Assembly (NCBI GenBank): GCA_017417055.1
Contig: JAFPZX010000200.1
Location: 20,087 to 84,086 of the forward strand
Origin: Anaerolineaceae bacterium
GTDB lineage: Bacteria; Chloroflexota; Anaerolineae; Anaerolineales; Anaerolineaceae
DNA: 64,000 nt
Reading direction: 5' to 3'
Part shown: piece by piece, positions 10,385-18,673 of the stretch
Layout of the letters: every line of letters starts with the position of its first letter
How positions within the stretch are numbered: the first letter of the stretch is position 1
Position numbers and translations under genes: made by a program
The notes under the pieces: model-generated
The model's input: the letters and a program-made list of their open reading frames with translations, nothing else
What the model was told of the DNA's origin: nothing
The model's database searches: none

Positions 10385-10620
10385 TCTTTCAGGTTTTAGG
10401 TTTTAGGGTTTAGGTGTCAGGTTTCAGGTGTTAGGTTTTAGGTGTTAGGTTTTAGGCATAAGGTGTCACATCTTTGTACATAAATTTTCAGAATTGTAGA
10501 ATTTCTCATGCCTAAAAAAATAAATTTAATTTACAGCTCCAACTACCAACTACTAACTGCTAACGTTCAGCCACTAACCATCAACTACCAACTACTAACT
10601 ACCAACCACAAACTCCTCAC
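10385..10620. repeat. Self-complementary minisatellite-like tract
   Basis: The left part (about 10385-10460) is a run of degenerate GTTTTAGG / GTGTTAGG units. The right part (about 10530-10620) is a run of degenerate ACTACCAACT / ACTAACTACC units, which is roughly the reverse complement. An AT-rich, non-repeated centre lies between them. The tract fills the gap between the NTP transferase gene and galE. A similar arrangement occurs at 37505-37625. Confidence 0.7.
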
Positions 10621-10632
10621 TCCTAACTAATT

Positions 10633-11541
10633 CTATTCCCACAGTGTCAGCGGGTATTTCCCGCTTTCACGCATAGATTTGAGCGCGGCGACAACAGAAT
10701 CCTTGTCTTCATGATAGGTAACGCCGTACCAGCGTTCATCCGTCGGGAGAACGGTAATACTGGCTTTGCCCTCGCTGATCAGCGCATTTGGGATCAGCGG
10801 GAGAAAATATTCACATTTCAGCGGATTGACCGGCAGATTTTCCTGTAAATATCCGCTGAATCGGTCTTCGATCTCCTGCATCATGGAATACTGGAATCCC
10901 CAGAAATTCATCGAAACAATCGTGCCTTTCGGCAGGAACTGCTCTGTTTCACCTTCAGTGTAAAGCGCCCCGCCTTCCGCAGGAACGATATGCAGACATT
11001 CCTTGACTCCGGTCAGATGGTCGTTTTCATCTGTTGAGCAGACGCCGCGGGAAACATATCCATTTTCGGTCAGGGTGTTTTCGATGCGGAATCCGGACAT
11101 CACATGATGGGAAGGGTCGGTATCCTTTGTGAGAAATTCATAGATACTGCGATAAGGATGTTCCCCGTAATAATCATCCGCGTTGATGACGCAGAACGGA
11201 CCATGGACAAGATCTTTTGCGGAAAGCACAGCATGGGCGGTGCCCCAGGGTTTTGTCCGTCCTTCCGGGACATTGAACCCCGCTGGCAGATTTTCAAGAA
11301 CCTGATGCGCATAGTCTACCTTGATGTATTTGCGCAGGCGGCTGCCGATTTTTTCTTCGAATAACGCTTCATTTTCAGGTTTGACAACGATGATCACTCT
11401 GTCGAATCCGGCACGTTTCGCATCAAATACAGAATAATCCATCAACAGATGTCCGTATTCATCGATGCTGTCCATCTGCTTCAATCCGCCGTAACGGCTG
11501 CCCATCCCGGCAGCCATAATAATCAATACTGGTTTATCCAT
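10633..11541 (-). CDS. Sugar nucleotidyltransferase family protein
   Basis: 302 residues from ATG 11541, chosen because GGAG lies seven bases upstream. An in-frame TTG at 11553 would place that ribosome-binding site inside the gene. The N-terminal signature IIMAAGMGSRYGGLKQ is a variant of the nucleotide-binding loop of sugar-1-phosphate nucleotidyltransferases. VINADDYYG carries the metal-binding aspartates. The family resembles UTP/dTTP-glucose-1-phosphate enzymes but is a distinct clade often annotated only as NTP transferase. It lies upstream of galE on the same strand, so a role in forming a UDP-sugar is plausible. The exact substrate is not determinable. Confidence 0.8.
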   Translation of the reverse strand: MDKPVLIIMAAGMGSRYGGLKQMDSIDEYGHLLMDYSVFDAKRAGFDRVIIVVKPENEALFEEKIGSRLRKYIKVDYAHQVLENLPAGFNVPEGRTKPWGTAHAVLSAKDLVHGPFCVINADDYYGEHPYRSIYEFLTKDTDPSHHVMSGFRIENTLTENGYVSRGVCSTDENDHLTGVKECLHIVPAEGGALYTEGETEQFLPKGTIVSMNFWGFQYSMMQEIEDRFSGYLQENLPVNPLKCEYFLPLIPNALISEGKASITVLPTDERWYGVTYHEDKDSVVAALKSMRESGKYPLTLWE

Positions 11542-11648
11542 TCGTTTCTCCAAAGCGCTGCGAGCCGGTTCAGACCCGCAAACAAAATTATTTTATCATG
11601 TATCTGTTCAGATAAAGACATCGGAACGATAATTTTAATTAATCTGTT

Positions 11649-13028
11649 TCAAATAAAAGTATCATCCATGTAAGTAACATTTTTCCGTTTGTAACGAATC
11701 TCATTCTGGATTGCCCAATCCTCAGCCAATGTACCGGGAGTAAGGATGGCGGTCAGGTCTTCGATACCGTAAAAAGCCCCGCGTCCGATGGAATATAACT
11801 GATCGGGAAATTCAACGGAGGTAAGCCCGCTACATTCCATAAAGGCAAAGTCTCCGATAAAATGTAAGTTCTCCGGGAATTTTAATTCTGAAAGTGAAGT
11901 GCATTGATAAAAGGCGCCTTCCCCGATGGAGTCAAGCCCCTTTGGGTAGCTGATCGATTTCAGAGCGGTACATTCAGAAAAAACGTATCTGCCGAGCCAG
12001 GTCAGACCGGAGGGAAGCGTGACGTTTTTCAAATCCGGGCAGCCGCTGAAGGTATTGTTTCCGAGTGAAATAACACTGTCAGGAATGTTGATCGATGTCA
12101 AGCCGCTTTCTGCAAAAGCAGCATCCTTGATCGTGACAACCGTTTGCGGCAGGTTGATTTTTTTCAATTCAGCGTGTTTGTAAAATGATTCCTGCCCGAT
12201 CGATCTGGTCCCCCTTTGAACCGTATAACTGTCTGCATCCGAACCCCACAGGTAAGCAATCAGTTCCAGTTCATGCGTGTTATATAAAGCACCGGAGTGC
12301 ATTTCAAACATCCGATTGAATAGCGAAATGTTGATTTTTGTCAGGCTCAGGCACCCGCAGAACGGATTCCCATTCATTACTGCAACGGCGTCCTGTATGG
12401 TGATTTCTTTCAGATAATTGTTTTCGGAAAAAGCGGCCAATGCGATTTCGGTGACCCATTCCGGGATGACATATTCCGTATCGGTTTTCCCGGCAGGATA
12501 TGCGGTCAGTGTTGTGTTCCTGCGGTCAAACAAAACTCCCTCTTCGGTAAAATAATAAGGATTATCACCGGAAAATACAATTTCTGTAAGTGAATCACAG
12601 CGGTCGAAAGGATTGATGCCGATGTGAACGATCCCATCCGGAAGGATTATATTTTGCAGCTTCACATCTCCCTGGAAAACCAAATCCCCAAGTGAGCCCA
12701 GACCCTCCGGAAGAGAAACGCTCTGAATGTTGGTACATTCGGCAAAGGCATAATTCCCGATGGCGGTTACAGCTTCCGGTATCACAACTTCTTTCAGTGT
12801 TTCATTGCGGGAAAAAGCGTTTGTTCCGATAGAAATAACGTCATATCCATCCATTGTTTTGGGTATGATCAGTGATTCTGCTTCTCCGGTATACCGCACA
12901 ATTTCGATTTTGTCATTCTCAAGAACAGTGTATAGATAGTCTTCAAAAGTGAGATTATCCGCAAGGCCGATTTGATACATTAATAAGAATGTCAAAAGTA
13001 AAAGAACGAATACGTGCAGTCTTTTCAT
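11649..13028 (-). CDS. Secreted BspA-type leucine-rich repeat protein
   Basis: 459 residues from ATG 13028, with AAGGAG six bases upstream; an in-frame ATG at 13046 would swallow this site. Residues 1-24 form a signal peptide (hydrophobic core VFVLLLLTFLLMY, cleavage after IGLA). Nearly all the rest consists of LRR_5 repeats of about 23 residues with the pattern L-x-x-I-x-L-P-x-x-L-x-x-I-G-x-x-A-F, interrupted in the middle by less regular repeats. There is no sortase motif or membrane anchor, so it is probably exported and loosely attached. Proteins of this type bind surfaces or host molecules in some species. That role is not shown here. Confidence 0.85.
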   Translation of the reverse strand: MKRLHVFVLLLLTFLLMYQIGLADNLTFEDYLYTVLENDKIEIVRYTGEAESLIIPKTMDGYDVISIGTNAFSRNETLKEVVIPEAVTAIGNYAFAECTNIQSVSLPEGLGSLGDLVFQGDVKLQNIILPDGIVHIGINPFDRCDSLTEIVFSGDNPYYFTEEGVLFDRRNTTLTAYPAGKTDTEYVIPEWVTEIALAAFSENNYLKEITIQDAVAVMNGNPFCGCLSLTKINISLFNRMFEMHSGALYNTHELELIAYLWGSDADSYTVQRGTRSIGQESFYKHAELKKINLPQTVVTIKDAAFAESGLTSINIPDSVISLGNNTFSGCPDLKNVTLPSGLTWLGRYVFSECTALKSISYPKGLDSIGEGAFYQCTSLSELKFPENLHFIGDFAFMECSGLTSVEFPDQLYSIGRGAFYGIEDLTAILTPGTLAEDWAIQNEIRYKRKNVTYMDDTFI

Positions 13029-13181
13029 GTTTTTCTCCTTTATCATTTGCTAATCGAACGCAGCGCATGGATAGTGGCCTGATGCTGCAGGAATACCATA
13101 ACTTATCCCATACTGCTTTCTCATATACCGGATCATTTCAATAAATATTATACATGAAAAGCGTAATTATTTAATAAAATC

Positions 13182-13224
13182 AATCAGTCACACATATCCG
13201 GGAGATCCTCTTGTGTGACTGATT
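13182..13224 (-). terminator. 12-bp hairpin after the Pro-rich secreted protein gene
   Basis: AATCAGTCACAC at 13182-13193 pairs perfectly with 13213-13224. On the minus strand it lies about 107 bases after the stop at 13331 and is followed by a T-rich stretch. It probably ends the 13331-14080 transcript before the LRR gene. Nothing else is seen in the 13029-13330 gap. Confidence 0.6.
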
Positions 13225-13330
13225 TAAAACCTCTTGCTGAAGTCGGGAGAATAGGGACAAGATTTAGGAAATATTGAATATTGTATATTGAGTAATAAGA
13301 ATTATTCTTACTTCTGCCTATCCCCTAAAA

Positions 13331-14080
13331 TTAATTCGGATTCACGCTGAACTGATAAAGTGTTTTGGATCCGGCTATGATTGCGAAAGACATCGTTTCG
13401 CTGTACATCGGCGGCCAAATGTTGACAGTAAAGCTCAGCTGTCCGCCCCGGTTGACAGAGTAGGGAAGATCCCACAGTGTCCTTTCCGGTTTGGTGAGCA
13501 GATGACATCCGGATGTGCATTTGATGTCGATGTTCTTTTTGTCCCAATATTCATTTGTGGTGTTGGTGATTGTCCAGGTAAGGTTGATGGATCCGTTATA
13601 ACACCACTGCTTGTTGACCTGTACATTGGAATAGCCATTTCCAGGATAATACGGTTGGTACGGTTCATAAGGCTGGTTGGGATATTGGTTTTGATACGGA
13701 TATGGACTCTGATAAGGATTCTGATATGGATCGTCTTCGTTGATCGGATAAAAATACAGACCGGACCAGGGATCATAAATCGGACCTTGATTGGGGTAAG
13801 GTTTATATTCGGGTTGCTGTGGTTCCGGATAGACTGGGTAGGACGGTCTCGGCTGCGGCTGTTGGGGTTCCGGATAGACCGGGTAGGACGGTCTCGGCTG
13901 GGACTGTTGGGGCTGCGTATTCTGCTGCGGGATCTGACCGATCGGATACAGCTGAGGGATCGGGTAGGTCTGCTGCGGCTGAGTGTACCAGTAAGGTGTG
14001 TTCCCGTCGGCGTGAACCGCGGCGGTGATTGTGAAAAGACTGATCAGGATAAAGAATAAAAAGATATTTCTGGTTTTCAT
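13331..14080 (-). CDS. Secreted Pro/Gln/Tyr-rich protein with a C-terminal beta domain
   Basis: 249 residues. Signal peptide at 1-24 (core FLFFILISLFTI, cleavage after VHA). Residues about 30-150 are low-complexity Pro, Gln, Tyr and Asn, including two near-identical copies of QPRPSYPVYPEPQQP. Residues about 155-249 form a folded domain with a Trp and two Cys (WCYNGSINLTWTITN...CTSGCHLL). Its pattern, a WTITNTT-like strand followed by a VNRGGQLSFTVNI strand, resembles NBR1-type Ig-like domains found in Chloroflexota secreted proteins; that is a tentative match. The ribosome-binding site is unclear, with only GGGGG about 10 bases upstream. The role is unknown, possibly surface attachment. Confidence 0.7.
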   Translation of the reverse strand: MKTRNIFLFFILISLFTITAAVHADGNTPYWYTQPQQTYPIPQLYPIGQIPQQNTQPQQSQPRPSYPVYPEPQQPQPRPSYPVYPEPQQPEYKPYPNQGPIYDPWSGLYFYPINEDDPYQNPYQSPYPYQNQYPNQPYEPYQPYYPGNGYSNVQVNKQWCYNGSINLTWTITNTTNEYWDKKNIDIKCTSGCHLLTKPERTLWDLPYSVNRGGQLSFTVNIWPPMYSETMSFAIIAGSKTLYQFSVNPN

Positions 14081-14131
14081 GAGAATTTACCCCCAAATTT
14101 TTTTGTCTGATCCATAAACGATATAGAAATA

Positions 14132-14153
14132 AAAAAGTTCCATATAACTTTTT
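14132..14153 (-). terminator. Short hairpin after the recombinase gene
   Basis: AAAAAGTT at 14132-14139 pairs with AACTTTTT at 14146-14153, about 90 bases beyond the recombinase stop codon on the minus strand. It is A/T-rich and weak, but its self-complementary run gives a U tract. Confidence 0.4.
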
Positions 14154-14240
14154 CTGCTGGGCATTGGGAATGGTCCTTTAAAACACAAAACAAATATATC
14201 CGAAAAAAAGATAGAAATTACATTATATCTATGCAAGGAA

Positions 14241-14816
14241 TCAGCAGAGTTGAATATTCAGGTAGACATCATCAAGTTCATCCTGTTCAATCCCAAGATA
14301 TCGTTTGGTGACCTCGACGGAGGAGTGATTAAAGATTACCACCAATAGTGTCAGCGGTGTATGCATATATTTCCAGGCATGGTATCCGAATGTTTTCCGC
14401 AGGGAATGGCAGGCGATTTTTCCCTTTACATCAATTTTTTTCGCGGCATTGGAAATGATGCGCCACGCCTGTACGCGGGAGATGGCTTTTTCTTCTTTTC
14501 TGCCATTGCTGAAGATGAATTTCCCTTTCCGATGAGGAAAATATTTCTTCAGCGCTTCCAGAATGCGTTTGTTGAGTGCAATTCTCTTCGATTTTCCGGT
14601 TTTTCTTTCGGTCAGATCAATGTGTTTGAGAAATTGTTTTTTCTCGAAGTCATAAACGTCTGCCCACTTAAGGGAAAGCAGGTCGCTGATTCGCAGTGCT
14701 GTGTACGCACCGAATATGACAAGCACATAGTTCCGCATCTGTTTTTTATTCAAAAAATAGTCGGTCAGCGCATATAATTGTTTTTTGTCGCGAATGGGGT
14801 CAGTTGTATTACACAT
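14241..14816 (-). CDS. Tyrosine recombinase, catalytic domain only (FimB/FimE/RecV-like size)
   Basis: 191 residues with the full set of tyrosine-recombinase residues: Arg42 (TALRISDLLSL), His137 and Arg140 (CHSLRKTFG), His164 (FNHSSVEVT) and the nucleophile Tyr173 (KRYLGI). A basic Lys74/Lys76 region provides the beta-hairpin lysine. The N-terminal core-binding domain of phage integrases and XerC/D is missing. That matches the size of FimB, FimE and similar DNA invertases that control phase variation (family knowledge). AAGGAAGG lies just before the ATG. The gene is transcribed away from a 304-bp segment bounded by 26-bp inverted repeats that starts 90 bases upstream. This strongly suggests that the segment is its substrate (inference). 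Confidence 0.88.
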   Translation of the reverse strand: MCNTTDPIRDKKQLYALTDYFLNKKQMRNYVLVIFGAYTALRISDLLSLKWADVYDFEKKQFLKHIDLTERKTGKSKRIALNKRILEALKKYFPHRKGKFIFSNGRKEEKAISRVQAWRIISNAAKKIDVKGKIACHSLRKTFGYHAWKYMHTPLTLLVVIFNHSSVEVTKRYLGIEQDELDDVYLNIQLC

Positions 14817-14906
14817 GATATACCTTCCTTAATTTAGATATATATTTATATATAGAAGATTATTATGCGTGTAATTGTCTTAAACTCAATGGAAATGTTT
14901 TGCATG

Positions 14907-14932
14907 TAACTAATTTGAAATCCTGTTACTTT
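14907..14932. repeat. Left inverted repeat of the putative invertible segment
   Basis: 26 bases, starting TAACTAATTTG and ending GTTACTTT. The reverse complement occurs at 15185-15210 with one mismatch (position 8). Similarity does not extend beyond these 26 bases on either side. Confidence 0.9.
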
Positions 14933-15162
14933 TTTGTAGGAATATATTTGGAATATATATTGATAAAAGAATAAACTTGTAAGTATTCACCTGAAAGATT
15001 ATGCGTTAAGAAACAGATGTTTTGTCCGGACTATCCCCGGCAAACGTTCCTATACTCATTGCTTATTTCTTATTGCTGAATTGATTGATTCTTGATTCAT
15101 ATTTTTGTGAAAAGATTTTTGTTATTTTCGCAGATTGATTTGTTTTTTGAATACTAAAGTTG

Positions 15163-15171
15163 TGGTATGAT
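15163..15171 (+). promoter_or_regulatory. Extended -10 promoter inside the invertible segment
   Basis: TGGTATGAT: a TATGAT hexamer at 15166-15171 with the TGn extension at 15163-15165. At the -35 position there is only a T-run in TTGTTTTTTGAA, which is tolerable for an extended -10. Transcription would start about seven bases downstream, just before the right inverted repeat, and run into the polysaccharide locus. Confidence 0.55.
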
Positions 15172-15184
15172 TTGTAAATAGCGG

Positions 15185-15210
15185 AAAGTAACAGGATTTC
15201 AATTTAGTTA
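15185..15210. repeat. Right inverted repeat of the putative invertible segment
   Basis: Reverse complement of 14907-14932 with a single mismatch. It would form the 5' end of the mRNA in the present orientation. The 212 bases that follow, up to the first small gene, hold no clear gene. Confidence 0.9.
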
Positions 15211-15422
15211 TATTATGAGTATGGATCACTTTGAGATACGGATATTCGTTTATTTTTAAAGGTTGTGTAACAATCCGTGAACCATAACCGTGAAATCCGA
15301 TGCGATGCGCACCATGAAACCGAACGCGGACTGCTTTTGAAACTACTCTATTGCACATGCTGAAGGTTGAGATAAGAAGCGAGACTCTCACACTCGAATT
15401 CCGGATGAAAGAGGATATTCTG

Positions 15423-15599
15423 ATGTGGAAAGTTCGTAAAAGCAAGCGGAATGAAAGCTCCGTGGATGGCATCGCCTTGTCTGCTGAAGCCACAGAGACC
15501 TTAGTTATTTTTGAAAAACTGAAAGTTTTCAGCCCAAAAACATTGAATCATATACCGAAATCTTTTAACCTAATCGAAAGCAATAAAAGAAAAAAATGA
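15423..15599 (+). CDS. Possible small basic protein leading the polysaccharide operon
   Basis: 58 codons from ATG 15423, which has GAGG at 15411-15414 with eight bases of spacing. The stop TGA overlaps the ATG of the next gene (ATGA at 15596-15599), a sign of translational coupling. The next gene has only a poor ribosome-binding site of its own. The sequence starts MWKVRKSKRNESS and ends KRKK, and is rich in Lys, Ser and Glu. I do not recognise it. Longer in-frame starts exist at 15357 and 15405 but lack a ribosome-binding site. It could be a real small protein, or a leader ORF that opens the message for the next gene. Confidence 0.45.
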   Translation: MWKVRKSKRNESSVDGIALSAEATETLVIFEKLKVFSPKTLNHIPKSFNLIESNKRKK

Positions 15600-16759
15600 A
15601 AGATGAAATATATTATGGGCGTATAAAATATCTGAGCTTTGTTCTATTAGATTTTTTATTACTCTTAACTTCCAATTATCTTGCTTTTCAGGTTTATATC
15701 TTTCAATATAAACCTGAAAATGAATATACGCTAAATAAGCATATTTTTGTTGTAATTATTATGGCCGTGATTGATTTTTTCATTACGGCTGTGTTCAATA
15801 CACTTGAGAGAGTGTTGAGACGAAGGAAAAAAAAGGAATTATACGAGGGAATAAAACATGTCGGATACAGTTATATTACACTGGCTGTAATTCTGTTTTT
15901 ATTCAGGAAAAGTACGGATTATTCCAGGCTAACGATAACTCTGGCTTACCTTATCTATTTCGTTCTTTTTATTGGCGTACATATAATCTGGAAGTATATA
16001 TTGAAAAAATTCATACAAAAGCCTGCACGTAAGACAGTACTTTTGATGACAATGGATGGCTTCCTTAATGAGGGTATTCAAAGATTGCAGGAACAGGATT
16101 TTGATGTTCGTTATATTTATCTGCTGAAAAATAGCAAAGCAGATATTGTTGAAGGAATCCCGGTCATCAAAAAATGGGAAAGAGCAGCTTCTGCGATTTG
16201 TTGGGACCTGATTGATCGTGTATATATCTATGGCCTTGATCATAAAATGGTTCCTCAGTATATGATCAACGCCTGTAGGGAAATGGGATTGAAATTTAAT
16301 TTGGTTGATTTCACGTACCGTATCATCAATATTAAAACAATTGGTCATGATGATCCGGGCTTCGGGATATTGTCAACACTTGAGGAAAAGCGCGATATTC
16401 CATTTTCGATCCGCCGTGTCTATTGGATCACAGAAACTGAAGCCGAATTTCATCGCGGATATCATGCCCATAAATTGAATTGTCAGTTGTTATTTTGTCC
16501 GTATGGTGTTATCGATCTGATTCTGGATGATGGGACAACAAGAAATACTGTTACTCTGGACAGACCTGATAAAGGTTTGCTGTTGATGCCGGGAATTTGG
16601 CGCGAGATGGTATGGAAAAAAAGCGGATCGGTTTTGTGTGTGCTCGCATCAGGGTATTATGATCCAAAAGAATACATCCGGAATTATGATGAATTTCTTG
16701 AATACAGCCGCAAATACAGAGCAGGATCTGATAAGGTGAATCTCAATAAATCCTCTTAA
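15596..16759 (+). CDS. Fusion: polyprenyl phosphoglycosyltransferase membrane half + FdtA/QdtA-type sugar ketoisomerase
   Basis: 387 residues in two parts. Residues 1-135 contain four membrane helices (about 12-35, 48-68, 88-104, 111-135). Residues about 145-240 form a Rossmann-like domain. Together these look like the non-catalytic N-terminal half of WbaP-type sugar transferases. Residues about 272-370 are a cupin of the WxcM/FdtA/QdtA family. It has RGYHAHK with His290 and His292, the [17 protein letters not shown] block, and the [17 protein letters not shown] end. FdtA/QdtA enzymes isomerise dTDP-4-keto-6-deoxyglucose to the 3-keto sugar, the substrate for a 3-aminotransferase. That enzyme type is encoded next. 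The missing catalytic half of the sugar transferase is two genes downstream. I know of no standard family with this architecture. Confidence 0.8.
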   Translation: MKDEIYYGRIKYLSFVLLDFLLLLTSNYLAFQVYIFQYKPENEYTLNKHIFVVIIMAVIDFFITAVFNTLERVLRRRKKKELYEGIKHVGYSYITLAVILFLFRKSTDYSRLTITLAYLIYFVLFIGVHIIWKYILKKFIQKPARKTVLLMTMDGFLNEGIQRLQEQDFDVRYIYLLKNSKADIVEGIPVIKKWERAASAICWDLIDRVYIYGLDHKMVPQYMINACREMGLKFNLVDFTYRIINIKTIGHDDPGFGILSTLEEKRDIPFSIRRVYWITETEAEFHRGYHAHKLNCQLLFCPYGVIDLILDDGTTRNTVTLDRPDKGLLLMPGIWREMVWKKSGSVLCVLASGYYDPKEYIRNYDEFLEYSRKYRAGSDKVNLNKSS

Positions 16760-16769
16760 GTATAAAAGA

Positions 16770-17870
16770 ATGAATATTCCTTTTGTTTCTTTTCGCTCGA
16801 TGGAACGTGAACTTGATGCAGAATTACGCGGTGCTTTTGACCGAGTTTTTGCTCGTTCCTGGTATATAAAGGGAGAAGAGAATAAATCCTTTGAAGAAGC
16901 CTTTGCCGCTTATCATGGCGTAGAACACTGTGTTGGTGTCGGCAACGGACTTGATGCGCTGATGCTCGCTCTCAAATCCCTCGGTATCGGTGAAGGAGAT
17001 GAAGTGATCGTTCCTTCCAACACCTATATTGCCACAGCTTTGGCGGTCACCTATGTAGGTGCAAAACCGGTGTTTGTTGAACCGAATATCCGCACCTTCA
17101 ATATTGATCCTTCCCGGATCGAGGCGGCTGTTACGGAGAAAACGAAAGCAATCATACCGGTTCATCTTTATGGTCAGCCATGTGATATGGATCCGATCAT
17201 GGAAATCGCCAGAAAGAGGGAATTGCGTGTAGTAGAAGACTGCGCTCAGGCGCATGGCGCCCGCTATAAGGGACAGCTTGTCGGAACCTTCGGTGATGCA
17301 GCGGGGTTTTCCTTCTATCCGGGGAAGAATCTCGGTGCGCTGGGCGATGCGGGTGCGGTGCTGACCAACGATAAAGAATTGGCGAAAAAGATCCGTGCCC
17401 TGGGTAATTATGGGTCGGATTACAAGTATCATCATATCTATCAGGGGAACAACTCCCGCCTGGATGAAATACAGGCGGCTTTCCTTTCTGCAAAACTCCC
17501 ACATTTGGACCGCATGAACGCGGAACGCCGCCGCATCGCGAAGCGTTATCTTGCGGAGATTCAACACTTGGATGTTATTCTGCCGACAGTCCCGGATTAC
17601 GCAGAACCGGTCTGGCACATCTTCGCGGTGCGCTGTTCAAGTCGGGATGCGTTGGAAAAGCACATGAATGATCACGGCATTATGACCAACAAGCACTATC
17701 CCATCCCAATGCACCTGCAGGAATGTTACCGTGACCTGGCCTTCCAGAAGGGTGATTTCCCCATCGCTGAGGAAATCAGCCAAACCGAACTATCCCTTCC
17801 TATGTTCTATGGTATGACAGAGGAAGAGATTCAATTTGTTATAGATTCGATAAATGGATTAGTCAAATAA
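16770..17870 (+). CDS. DegT/DnrJ/EryC1 sugar aminotransferase (FdtB/QdtB-like)
   Basis: 366 residues, typical for PLP-dependent nucleotide-sugar aminotransferases. Lys186 in [16 protein letters not shown] is the Schiff-base lysine, and [13 protein letters not shown] (about 156-168) carries the aspartate and glutamine that hold PLP. The N-terminal [15 protein letters not shown] and [16 protein letters not shown] blocks match FdtB/QdtB-type enzymes. With the ketoisomerase domain just upstream, the likely product is dTDP-3-amino-3,6-dideoxyhexose (Fuc3N or Qui3N). No acetyltransferase is adjacent, so N-acylation must be encoded elsewhere or done differently. The stop overlaps the next ATG by one base (TAATG). 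Confidence 0.92.
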   Translation: MNIPFVSFRSMERELDAELRGAFDRVFARSWYIKGEENKSFEEAFAAYHGVEHCVGVGNGLDALMLALKSLGIGEGDEVIVPSNTYIATALAVTYVGAKPVFVEPNIRTFNIDPSRIEAAVTEKTKAIIPVHLYGQPCDMDPIMEIARKRELRVVEDCAQAHGARYKGQLVGTFGDAAGFSFYPGKNLGALGDAGAVLTNDKELAKKIRALGNYGSDYKYHHIYQGNNSRLDEIQAAFLSAKLPHLDRMNAERRRIAKRYLAEIQHLDVILPTVPDYAEPVWHIFAVRCSSRDALEKHMNDHGIMTNKHYPIPMHLQECYRDLAFQKGDFPIAEEISQTELSLPMFYGMTEEEIQFVIDSINGLVK

Positions 17871-18673
17871 TGGATAAATCTGTCGGTAACGATAATCTGA
17901 TTTCGACAGAAGAAGGAAAAATTGCAGAGCTTCTGAAAAAAAGAAATTTGCAAAAGGTAAATGAGAATTCCCAAAAAGTTCATCCAAGATGTACTTTTTA
18001 CACAAAATATGGGAAACGGTTTTTGGATTTATTGATTTCAATTCCTGTTTTTATAATTCTGCTGCCAATAAATTTTATTTTGGGAATTTGTACATTTTTA
18101 GATGTCGGACGGCCGATTTTATTCAAACAAACCCGGGTAGGGAAAAACGGTCAACATTTTATGATGGTCAAATTCCGCAACATGAATAACAAAACCGATT
18201 CGGAAGGAAAACTTCTTCCGCCTTCGGAGCGTACAACAAAATTTGGAAAAATCATGAGAAAGTATTCCTTTGATGAGCTGCTGAATTTTTGGAGCGTGCT
18301 GAAAGGAGATATGTCTATCATTGGACCGCGCCCGCAGCCGGTTTTCATTTATGATCGTATGTCAGACCGACATAAAATGCGCACAGCTTTGCGTCCGGGT
18401 CTGGAATGTCCTCGGATAATACATAACGAATGGAATAACGGCAGTTTATACCAGTGGTCGTATGAAAATGATATCTGGTATGTAGAAAATGTGAGTTTTC
18501 TTCTTGATATGCGAATGGTTATTCTTCTGATAAAAATGGTATTTTCTTTACGACATCGCAGTGATCAGGCGGTTGGACGGGGTATCAGTTATTTTGTTGG
18601 TTACGATGACGATGGAATTGCTACAAGCTATAAAAACCAGTTAGCGAGAATGGAAAAAGAAGGTTCTTTATGA
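17870..18673 (+). CDS. Initiating phosphoglycosyl transferase, catalytic domain only
   Basis: 267 residues. It starts with a polar 45-residue tail, then one membrane segment (LDLLISIPVFIILLPINFIL, about 51-70) and the bacterial sugar transferase domain. Motifs include FKQTRVGKNG, MVKFRNM, SFDELLNFWSVLKGDMSIIGPRPQP and a C-terminal ALRPGLECPRI. The enzyme transfers a sugar-1-phosphate from a nucleotide sugar to undecaprenyl phosphate and starts each repeat unit. It lacks the four-helix plus CoA-binding-like N-terminal half of WbaP-type enzymes. A half of that type is fused to the ketoisomerase two genes upstream. The next gene overlaps by four bases. Confidence 0.9.
   Translation: MDKSVGNDNLISTEEGKIAELLKKRNLQKVNENSQKVHPRCTFYTKYGKRFLDLLISIPVFIILLPINFILGICTFLDVGRPILFKQTRVGKNGQHFMMVKFRNMNNKTDSEGKLLPPSERTTKFGKIMRKYSFDELLNFWSVLKGDMSIIGPRPQPVFIYDRMSDRHKMRTALRPGLECPRIIHNEWNNGSLYQWSYENDIWYVENVSFLLDMRMVILLIKMVFSLRHRSDQAVGRGISYFVGYDDDGIATSYKNQLARMEKEGSL

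Larger units (their letters stand above)
14907..15210. promoter_or_regulatory. Putative invertible promoter segment (inverton)
   Basis: A 304-bp AT-rich non-coding segment delimited by the 26-bp inverted repeats 14907-14932 and 15185-15210. It lies between a recombinase gene (start 14816, transcribed leftward) and the first genes of the polysaccharide locus (from 15423, transcribed rightward). An extended -10 promoter inside its right end points at the locus in the assembled orientation. Inversion would turn that promoter toward the recombinase. This is the layout of phase-variable promoters in Bacteroides capsule loci and C. difficile. A mariner-type MITE is the main alternative, because the repeats begin and end with TA. 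Confidence 0.7.

Noticed and set aside
10385-10620. A CRISPR array or telomere
   Set aside because: The units are short, degenerate and without unique spacers of constant length, and no cas genes are near. The mirrored layout fits a minisatellite or hairpin tract instead.
14907-15210. An insertion sequence or complete transposon
   Set aside because: The segment between the inverted repeats has no coding frame of useful length. A non-autonomous MITE remains possible, since TA borders both ends, but the recombinase and promoter layout fits an inverton better.
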